64,000 nt of DNA from Myotis daubentonii. Its lineage: Eukaryota > Chordata > Mammalia > Chiroptera > Vespertilionidae. Both the position numbers and the translations under genes were made by a program. Below, piece by piece: positions 23,785 to 36,705 of the stretch. The notes beneath the pieces were generated by a model. It saw nothing but the letters and a program-made list of their open reading frames with translations. It made no database searches and was not told the origin of the DNA. The stretch is from NCBI RefSeq assembly GCF_963259705.1, contig NC_081842.1, forward strand, positions 92,060,433 through 92,124,432, written 5' to 3'. Each line of letters starts with the position of its first letter. The stretch's first letter is position 1.

Positions 23785-26700
23785 TTGGATTCAGGGTAAA
23801 CAAAATACCCATGTACTGTCCAATTTCATAATTTTTTTAAACAAAAAATAAGAGGCTCAGTGATTAATTAAATTCTTTATTGCTGCAGAATGGAAGACTT
23901 TAAATTTAAAGTCTTCACCTCTCACAATCTACATGTTCTACTGAGGTTTCAAAGTCTTCCTCACTGATATATGTGTAGAGTTCGTGCTTATAATATTTTC
24001 CCTCTCTCATTTCCCTCTCAATATTTGCAGAAAAAAATGTATTATTCAAGCACATGGTGTAAGGAGGGGAGTACAGTATTGAGACAAAGATAATGGAAGA
24101 TTCTACACTTCTACACAGTCTTTCAAAGGCCTATTTGGGAGAATTTTGATTTTTCCTGTTTATGTTATCATTCAGGATAATGGTCCACGACACGCAAGAC
24201 ATTACATGCTTGACAATTATTCAGTATCTGGAAAGGCAAAAGTAAAGTGACTGCCAATGGATTAGTAATTTCAACTATGTACTAATACCTTAGTTTTAAC
24301 CCAGAGGAGAAGACACAGCTTCTGCCTCTTCATCTATTTCCACTTGTGAAGTTGATGACTAGTGATTGGGATACAGACAGAGTCTTACTCAACTGCCTCA
24401 AGATTCTCTTGAAGCTGATGTCTATCTAGACTTTGGAGAAAGTCCCCAATACTTACATCTCTGTGACTATTCTGGCTTGTAGGAATTACAGCAGGAAGAT
24501 GATCTGTGCTCTAACTCATTTTCAGGAACTTGAACAAGTGCCTCTCGTTGGTGGAATCTAATTTGAATTCATAACTCTAGTTTCAAGAAAATCTGAGGTT
24601 TACAATATGTCGCTTCCCAGATTTTGTAATACTGAAAGCCTGCTAGGGTTGGATGTCAAGTACTAATAAAAAATAATATACAATGCAATTATATACATGT
24701 GTTCATGTATATAAAGATACATTATATATACATGCACACACACATGCAGTAAATTTCCAAAACTGTTGGGAGATCATTGTAATGAATGAAATTGAGGTAC
24801 CTTAATATTTTATTATTTTTGTGTAAAATTTCAGAACATATAATAGTTTTTATTTGATGTATTCTTATGAAATAAAATATGTAGCCAACTCTTCTCTATT
24901 GTTGCTTCCATGAGTATACTTAAGAAATAAAATGGCATAATGAAGCTGGTCATCAATGTATGGCACTGTAATTGAGATTGGGATAAAAAGACAGCAATTT
25001 TTGAATCAGTACTTTAAAAAAATCAGTAAGTTTTCCTTGTGGAAGTGATCTATATATTCTGTATCTTAGTACTTTTTTATCTGGGCTTACATAAAAAGGT
25101 ATAGTAATTATTTCTCAAGATTTTATTCTGATTCTCTAGTGTAAAATACATTCTTGATTGTCTTCATCACTTTTTTTAAAGAGATTTTACCAGAAGAGAG
25201 AAAGAATATTTTGAAATTGATGGGCTGGCTATTATATCTCCTTCATACACATAGGCATTCTTGACAAGATGTATACTGTTTATGTGTGCTTTTACAATTT
25301 ATCCATAAGATTAAGTTTAGAAAGAAGAAGAAAAATAGATTATTATTTAATCAGAGAATCAAAGGTTTCATTAATGTATAGCAATCAATGTCTTCACTGG
25401 TGTGCCAGGGTTAAAATTTTTTTAAAGGTTTCAACCTAGTTATTCAAGCTGTCTCATTCTCTGTCTAATTCAGTGTGACAGTTTAAAGAATCCTGCTTTG
25501 AAGTACAGTTATTTGACATTGATATTTTATTTTTATATGGTTATTATTTTCAGTATAACTGTATTGCTGAATGTTTAATCCCATATGCATGAGACTTTAC
25601 ATCTCCTAAGATGTCTTACCCATCTTTTTTCAGTTGAGATACCCAAGGAGTTGTTGGTAAGCACACAATCTTCTGTGTGGGTGAATTAAATACAAGCATA
25701 GAAAGAAGATCATAAAAATTCTAGAAAAAGGTATAAGTACATTAATGCACATGAATTGTTATTTAAAAGCATTAAATTAACACACTTTAACCAAACTTCT
25801 GTGGTAGAAAAGTTTTCTAATGAAAACACAAATGGTTTTAATAACAGACATGAATTTTTGAACACTTGCAGTGTTTCTATTAATCATCAGTCTTTTAATA
25901 ATGATAGCTTCCTTGGCACCTCAAGTAGAAATATTCTGTGTGGTAAGAAATACATACTATAAAGGAAATGTCTTGAAACTAGTTAGAATTAATTTTCTGA
26001 GATTTAATGCTTTTCAGAGTAATACTTTTGATTTGCATGATGTCTTTCTTAACATGTCAAATGATTTAAAGGCTATTAACTCATCTATTTTGATCATACA
26101 TGGAATCTGTTGCAGTCTAGAATATGAGATAATTTCCCCTTGATAAAATGTGTGTGTGTGTGTAGGCTCTGCTTGGTAGTATCAGCTGTGAGGGTTCAGG
26201 TGAGAGATGAGGAAATGACTAGAAAGATAACAAAATGAAAGCAACTTTGCACACAGGGGACGTGAAAATCTATGGATCCCTCCATTTCCCAAGCTAGTTA
26301 ATTATGAGACAAATTCTCTGGTTGTAACATATCAAAAAGAATTTTTAACCTGAGGAAAAGTTTCCTAAGCTATAGAAAAGAACCACTTACACCAGATTTT
26401 TTTTTTTTACATTTTACTTTAATGCTAGTTGCTCCTTTCTATCATGAATAATCTTTTAGCTTCATTCTCCTTATATTACAGACAAGGAAAAGTCAATATG
26501 AAAGATAGCAGTGGGATATTATCACAGATGGATAGCCTAAAGGAGAATTTCATAAAATATATATCATAGACTAGCTTTGGTACTTTCAATAATAGAACTC
26601 ACACGGGGTGCACAAGGTTTGCAGCAATTCAGGTCCACATTTAAATTTCCATTCTCTATTTTTTTTCCAAATTGCTCCTGTTTACTGATTAGGTAAGTGT

Positions 26701-27525
26701 GCCTTTTATTATTCATTGATCAACCCCAGAAATTATAAAAAAAATGTTTTGTCTTTTAAACTATTTTGTATATTTTAGAATTCTTTGATCCACATTGAAG
26801 TTTGATTTGTTTTGGGATGATTATCTTACGATTTGAAATAATTGAGTAAATGCCTCACATATTTAAAAATTACTGACTTTTCAGATTTTCTTAATGAAAT
26901 GAATGTCAGATATAAACTTAGGAATTTTTCATTATTCATAAATCCAAGATGTTTATCCATATATTTGAAGTTCTGCAATAATTATCAAAATGTGAAAGCT
27001 CAGGAATAAAGTAGAAAATAAGACTATCACAATGAGATTTACTTGAACTTTAGCAATTGATAGAGAAATTAATCTCTTTCAACTAAATACTTAGAAAATT
27101 AAGGTTCTACGTATATTACTAAGAAACATTTAATTCTGGTTTACTTTAATTAATTATATTTTGCATAGCTTCTTTCTTCTTTGCTTTTTTTCCTTCAACC
27201 ATTAATGCCCATGGACCCTTCTAATATATATATATTTTTTATACATTAAGGAAATCATCTATTGTCTAGTAATTTTCAGGACTTTGTGCTAGGTTCTAGG
27301 AATAAAAGGGTAAGCAAAAAAGGGTCCTTACTTTTGTGTATATTTCTGTGGTGAGGGAGAAGCCACAAATAATTACTCTATGGAAAATAAACAGAATGGG
27401 ATTAGCAGTGCATGAGAACACCCCTGTGAGAAGTCTATAGAGGAGAACCACCTTGCCCACCCATTGTGTGTCTGCCTTTCTGGCATAATTATGAATAGTG
27501 CCCTTACACTCTCAAAGATGTCTTA
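23785..27525. other. Long unassigned AT-rich stretch
   Basis: About 3.7 kb with no recognised gene, RNA or mobile element apart from short CA/TG and TA runs (for example 24728-24745 and 26149-26164). The frames at 25756-26143 are AT-rich and featureless. Ordinary intergenic or intronic DNA is the simplest reading. Confidence 0.35.
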
Positions 27526-27860
27526 TCCTATATAATAAAAGGCTAATTTGCAAATTGTCCCCATGGGCAGGAGTTCAATTGACCAGGAGTTAGACATTCA
27601 CTGGCCACCAGGGGGCGGCATGGAACATGGCGATGAGGCACTGGCAGCGGGAAGCAGAGGAGGCACTGCTGGCTCTGATGGGCCCCAATGAGAGCGGGAC
27701 CATGGTGGGATGATGAGGCAGGTGAGCGGATGGTGCCAGGCCAAGGCGGGTGAGAGCGGAGGCCCCAATCACCCCACTGGTCACCCCACAGATTGGGCCT
27801 GATCGCCAGCCTGGCCTAGGGACTCTGCCGGTGCATGAATTTCATGCACCGGGCCTCTAG
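27526..27860 (+). mobile_element. Short HeliBat Helitron, complete ends
   Basis: It begins TCCTATATAATAAAAGGCTA after an A. It ends with hairpin GTGCATGAATTTCATGCAC then CGGGCCTCTAG before a T. At 335 bp it is non-coding, and its ends are close to the inferred consensus, suggesting recent activity. Confidence 0.96.
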
Positions 27861-28885
27861 TATTAAATAATAGGTAATATGACCATAGCACAAAACAGAT
27901 TTTTACAAATGGTAAATATTTGGACTGTTTTGATGATTTTCCAGTGATGAAATAGAAAATTAAAGGGAGAAATGCACAGCTCCATGGGACAGGCAGAGCT
28001 TTACTTTGGAGTAACACAGATCACAGATATGTGACAGCTCACCACTAGATCTGTGATCTTAAAAATCAACCTAATTCTCTAAGCCTCAGAGTCATGATCA
28101 TGTGAATTCTAGTAGCATCCTTAAGAATTAAAAGAGATGGTGTTCTTGAAAGGCCTGAAACAATGAACTTAAAATGTGTTAAGTCAGGGTTAATGGCTCT
28201 GCCATAGGAGAAAGTTCTCTCACTCGCTGACTTTTTAGAATAAGGGAACTCTCACAAGGTCCTTAAACATGGATAAAATTGGGGAGGAATTTTTGGTATT
28301 TTTAGGATGCCCATGCAAAGACTATTTTGAATTAATCAAAAGATAACGCAGACAAGTTCATTTTCAAACATGGAAAGAGAACTAGAGGACTGACATGGTT
28401 ACCCCTTAAAGCATAATGTCTCTCCTTCACCTAGGAAAGTTGCATTGACTAACTGTGTTTATATTACAATCCCTTGCTTGAAATTCAAGGGAGAAGTTAA
28501 GCAATAGTTTACTATAGTAAAGAAAATCTTATCCAATATCTCAGAAATGGAAAAAGGAAGCTAAAATAAATATTATGTGTATGGAACAGACAAATGCCAG
28601 CTTAAACTGTCCAACTATTTTGGCATTCTTTATAACATGTGTCTAAGGCAATAATTTGATGTGACATGATGGATGCCTTTAATGAAATGTGAATCTGTAT
28701 AGGGACTGTGGTTTGAAGAACCACCTGAGTTTACTGCAGGAGGATAATCTAACACAATGTGGAACACATGCTGAGCAGGTCTTACAAATGCAGGTCTTTA
28801 GCACAGTCACACTATAATGCTCAATGATTTATTTGATGTTTTCAGTAGTGTCCCATGTGATTTACATACATTTAAAAAATTAACA
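27861..28885. other. Unassigned stretch
   Basis: No recognised gene or repeat. Confidence 0.35.
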
Positions 28886-29239
28886 TCTATGTAATAAAGA
28901 GGTAATATGCAAATTGGTTCTAACAGCATCACAGTAACAACCAATTTGCATATTAACAGGCCAGCAGGAGGCTGCGTGCGCAGCAGGGGGGCTTTTTGTG
29001 CCCGGGCACCTGCAGAGACAGGAGTCAGGCCTGGGTCCTGGGTGCCTGCAGAGGCGGGAGTCAGGCCTGGGTTCCAGGCACCTGCAGAGGCGGGAGTCAG
29101 GCTTGGGTCCCGGGCACCCACAGCATGGCGTCAATCAGTCAGTCAGGCCTGGGCCCATCACCAGTTAGACGGCATCTCAGGGTGAGGACCATCACCTCAG
29201 CCAGAACTCAAGATGGTCACCTGGCCTGGCCTGGCCCCT

Positions 29240-29838
29240 TTTCAGAAGCAGTCTCTTTCCTCCACGTACCCTGCAGAGGACAGACAGGGATGCCTAAGAG
29301 GCTGGGGTCATGGTGCCCCATCCGTACCCTACTCCCCTGGCCTCCTTCACCTGTGGCCCCCACAGAAGGGTAAGTATGAGAGCCCTTCCCCTGCTACCTC
29401 TCACCACTGTCTCCGGCCATCCCTCAGCACACAGGCATATTGGCTTTCAAACTTGCCCTACTCATTTCCTCTCACCCCCTTCCAGGGCCTCTGCTCTGGA
29501 TGGGGCCGTTGGAATCCAGGGCTCTCGGGTTTTACAACAGCTGGGTGGAAAGGGTAAACAGCACCAAAGATGGCTGACATGGCCACCCACCTCTGCCTCA
29601 GCTTGGCCAATTAGTTCAGCCTCAGAACGTGGCAGAGGGGGTCCGTACTTCTCTAGCAACGGCTCTAGGGCCTCGGCCCCAGTACCAACCTCCTCTCCCC
29701 CTTGGCCCTCCCCATACTGGTGCTTGCTGCAGCTCTGTGTGCCTTATTTAACCACCCCTTCCTTCCCTGTTCCTACAAAGGAGGCTGCATCTTTGTATGT
29801 TATATTCATGTAAACTTTGTAACATTTGGGGGAAACAA
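29240..29838 (+). other. Captured host-like sequence of unknown origin, with splice-like signals
   Basis: GC-rich, non-repetitive DNA inside the Helitron. A consensus donor (AAGG|GTAAGTATGAG, GT at 29370-29371) and a pyrimidine-tract acceptor (CACCCCCTTCCAG ending at 29485) bracket a possible 116-bp intron. The stretch closes with a 3'UTR-like AT-richer end just before the NARF piece. I cannot name the source gene. Frames at 29213-29813 are open for up to 167 codons but show no recognised domain. Confidence 0.45.
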
Positions 29839-30042
29839 AAAACAAAAAATGATGGCCAAGAGAATGCTGCAGTCAAAGTCCAGAGTCCGGCTCAGGACAA
29901 CAGAGAGAAGGGAGAATTCCATAAGTTGGCTGATGCCAAGATATTTCTGAGTGACTGCCTGGCCTGTGACAGTTGTGTGACCACAGAGGAAGGAGTCCAA
30001 GTTTCTCAGCAGAACACCAAGGATTTCTTCCGTGTTCTGAAC
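29839..30042 (+). pseudogene. NARF: Captured NARF fragment (68 codons)
   Basis: The frame matches the N-terminal part of nuclear prelamin A recognition factor. It includes SPAQDNREKGEFHKLADAK, the cysteine motif IFLSDCLACDSC and SQQNTKDFFRVLN. NARF is an iron-only-hydrogenase-like protein that binds prelamin A, and the CxxCxxC cysteines are part of its ferredoxin-like Fe-S region. The fragment lacks the start, the hydrogenase-like body and the C-terminus, and it enters unrelated sequence after the FFRVLN motif. The frame stays open from an upstream ATG at 29797 to 30198, so a chimeric 133-codon product is conceivable but not shown. Confidence 0.88.
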
Positions 30043-30420
30043 CGTTGCTTTGGTTTTCAGAATTCCCTGCTCCCCATCTGTTGGCTCCCTCCCTCTGAGG
30101 GGCACTGTCATCGTCACATGGGTGCAACTGGAATATTGTATCTCAAGAGGATTGCCCCAATGTATGTATCCTTTTATCCGACAATGAAAAAATCCTAAAG
30201 AATAAGAATGGAGACAGTCTACTGTCCTTTAGGCTTAAAAAAAACCCTGGAAGTGTCCTGCGAAGAGCTGAGACTTGGTTCTGTCTAGGTACCTCAGAGA
30301 AATTGGATGAGGAAATGGTCTGGTTTGGCCCTGACTTTACCCACTTATGTTACTCTTGAAGGTGTCTTTGCCACAATGTGAATAAACAGCCACATTTTGG
30401 AATAGGGGTTCATACGAAAG
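30043..30420 (+). other. Second captured host-like segment with poly(A) signal
   Basis: Unique sequence downstream of the NARF piece has no Helitron resemblance. It ends in GTGAATAAACAGCCACATTTTGG, with an AATAAA at 30381-30386, like a gene 3' end. Source gene not recognised. It could instead be NARF intron plus other DNA. Confidence 0.4.
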
Positions 30421-31440
30421 TCTGCATTCCCAACTTTTCTTGAAATAGATTTATGTTCTGCAGCTGTGGCCACCGTCCTGAGACCAGGTCCTGTCACTGG
30501 GAATCAGGGGGCACTGGAGTGGAGCCCCTCCCACCCCATGCCCTTTTACATTCCAGGATTGAGCTGAACTCTCTTTGGGGGAGGCCTGGCAAGCGTGACA
30601 AGTGTCATAGAGAAGGATAGAGAATGGAGAGGCGGACACCCTGCTCGGTACCTGCCTAGGTGGGGTCAGGCAGATGAAGGCCAGCCAGCCCTCCCCACAA
30701 TTGGGTGAGATAGGGTCCTCTGTGTCCACCTCTCACCCTGTGGGCCCGGCTATTCCCCTCAGCTCTGGGCAGCCCTCTATGTTCCATGACAGCACACTCT
30801 GCCCTCACATGCTGCTCGCCCTAAATGAGAAGGAAGAGAGCAGTTGGTCCACAGACAACTACACAGAAAGATAGGGTTCACAGCTGGCGAGGGCAGTGGT
30901 GGTGCCTGGAGCCTCTCCTGCCCCTGTGGCAGCGCTAAGGTAGCAGTGAGCCAAGTGGTAAGGAGCAGCGAGCAGGCGGGTGGTAAGGAGCGAGGGGTCC
31001 CAGACTGTGAGAGGGATTTCCAAGCAGGCAGGCGGACATCCCCTGAGGGGTCCTGGACTGTGAGAGGGTACAGGCTGGGCTGAGGGACCCCCCTCTCAAA
31101 TGCACGAATTTCATACACCGGGCCTCTAGTGTTTTCAAAATTTTCTAGAATTATTTTAAATAGTTGGCTAAATATGAGGTGTTTGGAGGTTTATCCTGCA
31201 GATCATTGACCCAGGAACTTTACCAAGTATTGCTCATTTTATTTATGTTTTGAAGACTCATGTGGCAATAAATATTTCCTCACAGTAAGGCCTATTAAAA
31301 AGTAAAGATATGTAACATTACATAGGTCAGGAATCAATTTTAGATAACGTTGGTAGTAAAATATCATCACCTTTATTTTTAAAAGTGCATTTTAGCTGAA
31401 AATATGATTAAAACATGTATTTGGATGATTTTTGGAGTTC

Positions 31441-31535
31441 TTTTTAAAAATTCTTTATTATTGAAAGTATTACATGTCTACCTTTTCCCCATTGTCCTCT
31501 CCCAGCCTGCCCCCCTCCCCCATGAAGGAGTTCTT
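31441..31535 (-). mobile_element. L1 3' end, heavily 5'-truncated
   Basis: The sequence reads TTCTTTATTATTGAAAGTAT then CCATTGTCCTCTCCCAGCC, the antisense of the bat L1 3'UTR end. It matches 42472-42580 and 55680-55800. Confidence 0.7.
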
Positions 31536-32022
31536 AATAGCTTTTAGAAACTTAAAATACTTAAACTAGGTGTTTGACTAGTGACCTCAAGTATTCTGAT
31601 TAGCAAATCATCATGAAAAAATTTTAACCATGAACAATGAGTAGAATTTTTCATATACTTTCTTATTATAAAACTAATCTTCTAATTGTTTTATACCTCT
31701 TAAGATATTGATTTCATACACTAGATTATATCCCATTTCTCTGTATCTGTTTTAACAAGTACATAAATCAGAAATGTACTCTAATAAAGGTTCCACTCAT
31801 GGAGTATATGAGAAAGACTACTGTCCTATACTTGTATGTGTTGCAGACTGTTTTTCTAAATATTCTGCTTACATTGTCTTCTTACTCAATATCTGTCATG
31901 TAAATTGAAACATGCATTTTGAGATTGTGTTATAATAAGCTTTTGGGGAGTGGGAAAGGGGTGGAAGTGTTTCTTTTTCACGTCATTTTGGTTTCATCAT
32001 GTGAGGAAATCAATTGGACATT
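31536..32022. other. Unassigned stretch
   Basis: No recognised gene or repeat. Confidence 0.3.
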
Positions 32023-32036
32023 GAAAGAGGAAATTT

Positions 32037-32248
32037 GGCCCTAGCTGGTTTGGCTCAGTGGATAGAGCATCAGCCTGTAGACTGAAAGGTCCCGGGTTCT
32101 ATTCCGGTCAAGGGCATATACCTTGGTTGCAAGTACATCCCCAGTGGGAGGTGTGCAGGAGGCAACTGATCAGTGTTTCTCTTTCATTGATGTTTCCAAC
32201 TCTCTATTCCTCTCTGTAAAAAATCAATAAAATATATTTTAAAAAAAA
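32037..32248 (+). mobile_element. Ves SINE with perfect target duplication
   Basis: It begins GGCCCTAGCTGGTTTGGCTC and contains an A box and a B-box-like GGTTCTATTCCGG. It ends in AATCAATAAAATATATTTTA plus an A-run. The 14-bp duplication GAAAGAGGAAATTT flanks it at 32023-32036 and 32249-32262, showing L1-type insertion. Confidence 0.96.
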
Positions 32249-32262
32249 GAAAGAGGAAATTT

Positions 32263-32622
32263 TTGCTGGAAATGGAAGGAAACATTTACTATCTCTATGC
32301 TGTTTCTAACTTAAAAGGAACTGAACAACATCCAGGGATACCTTTTTAGTTAACTAGGCAATCTGTCTGACCTTTATGATTTTAGCTCTGCAGAATTATG
32401 TTTCTCTTCTGGGTTTATTGTATCCCCCCAAAATATGTTGAAGTTCTAACCCTCAATATCTATAATTATATCCTTATTTGGAAACAGAGCCTTTGCAGAT
32501 GATAGCACTCAAAATAGTGAAGAGCTACTCACAATTTATTAGCATAGTTTTTCTGTATATATGTGGAGTGCAAGGGATTTTCATAGAATCAAGTGACAGT
32601 CAAATTCTAAGGTTCTCAAAAG
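32263..32622. other. Unassigned stretch between SINEs
   Basis: Nothing recognised. Confidence 0.3.
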
Positions 32623-32632
32623 CCACATTTGT

Positions 32633-32852
32633 GGTCCAGCTGGCATGGTTCAGTGGTTGGACATCAACCTATGAACCAGGAGGTCATGATTTGATTTCCT
32701 GTCAGAGCACATGCCCAAGTTATGGGCTTGATCTCCAGTGTGGGGTGTGCATGAGGCAGCTGGTCAATGATTCTCACTCATCATTGATGTTTCTATCTTT
32801 TTGTCCCTGTCCTTTCTTCTTTGAAATCAATAAAAATATATATTTTTTAAAA
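32633..32852 (+). mobile_element. Ves-like SINE, older subfamily
   Basis: A diverged head (GGTCCAGCTGGCATGGTTCA) is followed by the usual body and an AATCAATAAAAATATATATT tail. A 10-bp duplication CCACATTTGT lies at 32623-32632 and 32853-32862. Confidence 0.88.
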
Positions 32853-32878
32853 CCACATTTGTCACCAGGCTATCAATA

Positions 32879-33228
32879 TACTTAATAAAAGGTAATATGC
32901 TAATTAGACCAGGTCGACCGGCCATCTTCCGGTCATCCTTCCTTCCCTCCAGACAAAGCCACGGTGGTGGGGGCCAAGGCAGAAGTGGTTAGGGAGGATC
33001 AGACCAGCATGGGAGGGCAGTTAGGGGCAATCAGGCTGGCGGGGGTGGCAGTTAGGGGTGATCAGGCAGGCAGGCAGAGTGTTAGGGGTGATCAGGAAGG
33101 CAGGCAAGTGAGCGGTTAGAAGCCAGCAGTCCCGGATTGTGACCCCCCAAGGGGTCCAGGATTGGAGAGGGTGCAGGCCAGGCTGAGGACCACCCTCCCT
33201 GCACAAATTTCATGCACCGGGCCTCTAG
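32879..33228 (+). mobile_element. Short HeliBat-type Helitron
   Basis: A degraded 5' end (ACTTAATAAAAGGTAATATG) is followed by a GC-rich body. The 3' hairpin GCACAAATTTCATGCACC and GGGCCTCTAG before T are present. The 5' terminal TC is not clear. Confidence 0.88.
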
Positions 33229-33524
33229 TTAGGATATAAAACACAATTTTTCAGCATTCCTCTTCTGTGGTTGTTTCATACTCCATACTGTTCAACTGCA
33301 AGGAGAGGAAATGTGCCTCAGGTGAGTGTAGGATCTGACAGGAGGCAAATATGTCAGGTACCACAAAAGCCAATGTATTTTGTCACAATTTCATAGACCT
33401 AGTTTTCAGAGTCCTCTCAAGAGATATTCCTAGAATCATCAGACTCAAGGAATGATGAATCTATGGCTTCTTATCAAGCATTTCTAGATCTCTTAGTCCA
33501 GATGACATTTGCCAACATAGGTCA

Positions 33525-33655
33525 TCAATAATAATAAAATAATAAATATGGTAATTAGACCAGACAGCTGAACGACTTTCCAGATGACCTTCCAGACAAA
33601 GCCAGGGCTATGAGGGCTGAGGACTTTGCACAAATTGTGTGCATCAGGCCTCTAG
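33525..33655 (+). mobile_element. Very short Helitron derivative
   Basis: About 130 bp with AATAAATATGGTAATTAGACC near the 5' side and GCACAAATTGTGTGCATC then AGGCCTCTAG at the 3' end. It looks like an internal-deletion copy of the type at 32879-33228. Confidence 0.75.
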
Positions 33656-34785
33656 CTTTTACTATAATTTTTCTTTCTTAGAAATACAACATATTTTAAT
33701 TTTATTAGGCTGCCAGGTAGACAGAGTTATGAAATTAACCTAAGGTCAGATTCTCATGACAAAGGAGGAAAGGATTTATTAATCTATTACCTAAATATAA
33801 AGGAATACAATATTAGTGGAATTAAGCTACTCTTCAGTAGTATTTGCATTTGGATCATGTTAAATACATTAAACCATTGAGTACTGTGCTGTACTCAGCT
33901 CAATAGTTCAGGTGTAGTATTACCCCTTGCAAAAGTAAAAATACACATAGACATTTACAAAGACCCTTATCAAAAACCAAAACGACATTCAACTTTGATC
34001 TTGATTGTGTGCAAATATGCTTTCCTTAATTCTATACCATCTAAGAAATTTCATAAATCTTGTTCTTCTGAATTTGAAAAGAGTACCTAGAAAAATACTC
34101 ACACACACACACCTGCAAAAAAAAAAAAAAGACAATGGTTAATTTAAATGACTCATGAGACAACCATAGAGAATGTTAATTAAGGCATTTAATAAAGGCA
34201 AAGGACACTATAAAGAAGATGAATTCGGGAGAAAGAGAATTCGGGCAAGAATTGGGGGCCCAAAACCTTCCAGAAGCATATCCCTTAAGTACTTGCTGTG
34301 AACACAAGAATGTGTTTTGTTTCTAGATTGAATCACCAAAACTTGTGCAATAGGTACTGATTTGGGAAGATCTACTTCAAAGTTTGTAGTGGGGACTTTC
34401 ATGACCCTTTGTTTACAAGAGTTAAGTCAGGCTGTCTAACTGGCTACTCTAGGAGTAAGCTATCAATAAACCAACTGGGCTGGGGTGCCACAAGGGAGTT
34501 TCAGATGTGAAACAGCACACACTAAATCATTAGTTAGCCCAATGCCTTTATTTTGGCCAAAAGTCAGTGCTGTATTTCCAGGCATCACCCAGAGATAAGC
34601 ACAGAGCTGTGTGAATCCATGTGAAAGTACCTATGCTAAATGTGAACTGTATGTTAATTAGTATAGTGTCATTTTATAAAAATTAATTAAAGTATTAAAA
34701 ATTCAAACAAATTCAAGTTTATTTTTCAAAATGTTAAGTATGCTTATATAATTAAATAGATTTTGCTATTTGAAAAATCATATAT
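33656..34785. other. Unassigned stretch
   Basis: No recognised gene or element apart from a short CA run and A-run at 34100-34130. Confidence 0.3.
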
Positions 34786-34795
34786 TAAGGATTTA

Positions 34796-34989
34796 AAAAA
34801 TATATTTATGTATTTTGAGATAGAAACATCAATGATGAGAGAGAATCATTGTCTGGCTGCCTCCTGCACACACCACACTGGAGATCAAACCTGCAACCTG
34901 GGCATGTGCCCTGACAGGGAATCAAACCATGACCTTCTGGTTCATAGGTTGACACTCAACCACTGGGCCACTTGGGCTGGGCATCATCC
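34796..34989 (-). mobile_element. Ves-like SINE
   Basis: The minus strand carries the tRNA-like head near 34985 (AGCCCAAGTGGCCCAGTGG) and an A-rich tail near 34800. The duplication TAAGGATTTA lies at 34786-34795 and 34990-34999. Confidence 0.88.
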
Positions 34990-35271
34990 TAAGGATTTAA
35001 TAGCTTAAAATGATGAGCATTTATTTAGCTCCTTTTTTCTGTTATTTAGAAATTTTGGTTGAGCTCAGCTGAGCTAATCTTTGAGTGTAGAAAGAGTTTA
35101 CTCATTTGTCTACAGTCAAGTGCTGGGTGGATTGAGCGCTGGTTACTTTGGAAGCCCTCAGCTGGAATGGTTCATATCTGCTTCACATGCTCTCTCATTT
35201 TTCAGCAAACACTTCAGGACTTGTTTAAATGGTGCCTTGGTATGGTTCCCAGCAATCTGCAAGGCTTTTTT

Positions 35272-35890
<619 letters not shown>

Positions 35891-35948
35891 TTATTTTTTA
35901 CGTTCAACTTTTGATAGATATGTATTTATTGCCATTTTATTGTTCATA

Positions 35949-36484
35949 CTAGAAGCCCGGTGCACAAAATTTGTCCACTGGGGGGAGGGGGGGTGTCCCT
36001 CAGCCTGGCCTGCACCCTCTCGCAGTCCAGGACCCTTGGGGGATGTCCAACTGCTGGCTTTGGCCTGCTTAGGATCGGGCCTATGCCAACAGTTGGAAAT
36101 CTCTCTTACAGTCTGGGATCTCTTGCTCCTTACTGCCTGCCTGCTTGCTGCTCCTTACCACTCAGCTCTCTGCATCTGTCCCCTGGTTGGGGGGGGGGGG
36201 GGACTGTGGGAGGGCTCCAGGGCATGTCCAGCCTGTCTCACTCAGTCCTCTTTGGCTGGACCCCAGTAGCAAGCTAACCTACCAGTTGGAGGAACTGCCC
36301 GCTGGTGGTTGGTGCACGTTATAGCGACTGGTTGACTGGTTGACTGTCTGCCCCCTGGTGGTCAGTGCACATCATAGTGAGCGTTTGAGCAGCCTTAACA
36401 TATCATTAGCATATTATGCTTTGATTGGTTGAATGGCTGACTGGACGACCAGACACTTAGCATATTAGGCTTTTATTTTATAGA
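35949..36484 (-). mobile_element. HeliBat Helitron
   Basis: The 3' end is at 35949 (CTAGAAGCCCGGTGCACAAA on the plus strand). The 5' end is near 36484 (TATTAGGCTTTTATTTTATAGA, an inverted TCTATAAAATAAAAG). A G-run lies at 36189-36204. It is non-coding and is followed directly by a SINE. Confidence 0.9.
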
Positions 36485-36486
36485 AT

Positions 36487-36705
36487 TTTTAAAAATATAT
36501 TTTATTGATTTTTTTACAGAAAGGAAGGGAGAGGGATATAGAGTTAGAAACATCGATGAGAGAGAAACCTTCATCAGCTGCCTCCTGCACACCCCCTACT
36601 GGGGATGTGCCCACAGTCAAGGTACATGCCCTTGACTGGAATCGAACCTGGAACCTCTCAGTCTGTAGGCCGACGCTTTATCCACTGAGCCAAACCAGTT
36701 AGAGC
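36487..36705 (-). mobile_element. Ves SINE
   Basis: Full-length body: head near 36703 (AACTGGTTTGGCTCAGTGG), B-box-like GGTTCGATTCC and a tail AATATATTTTATTGAT in antisense near 36495. It abuts the 5' end of the Helitron to its left. Confidence 0.92.

Larger units (their letters stand above)
28886..31129 (+). mobile_element. Gene-capturing HeliBat Helitron (2.2 kb)
   Basis: The 5' end is TCTATGTAATAAAGAGGTAA after A. The 3' end is the ATGCACGAATTTCATACACC hairpin region then GGGCCTCTAG before T. The first ~270 bp and last ~230 bp are typical HeliBat sequence (for example a GACATCCCCTGAGGGGTCC block shared with 33130 and 53650). The ~1.7 kb between is not, and includes a clear NARF coding fragment, plausible splice signals and an AATAAA signal. 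No Rep/helicase is present, so it would have depended on an autonomous partner. This is the expected structure of a Helitron that captured host gene pieces. Confidence 0.93.
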
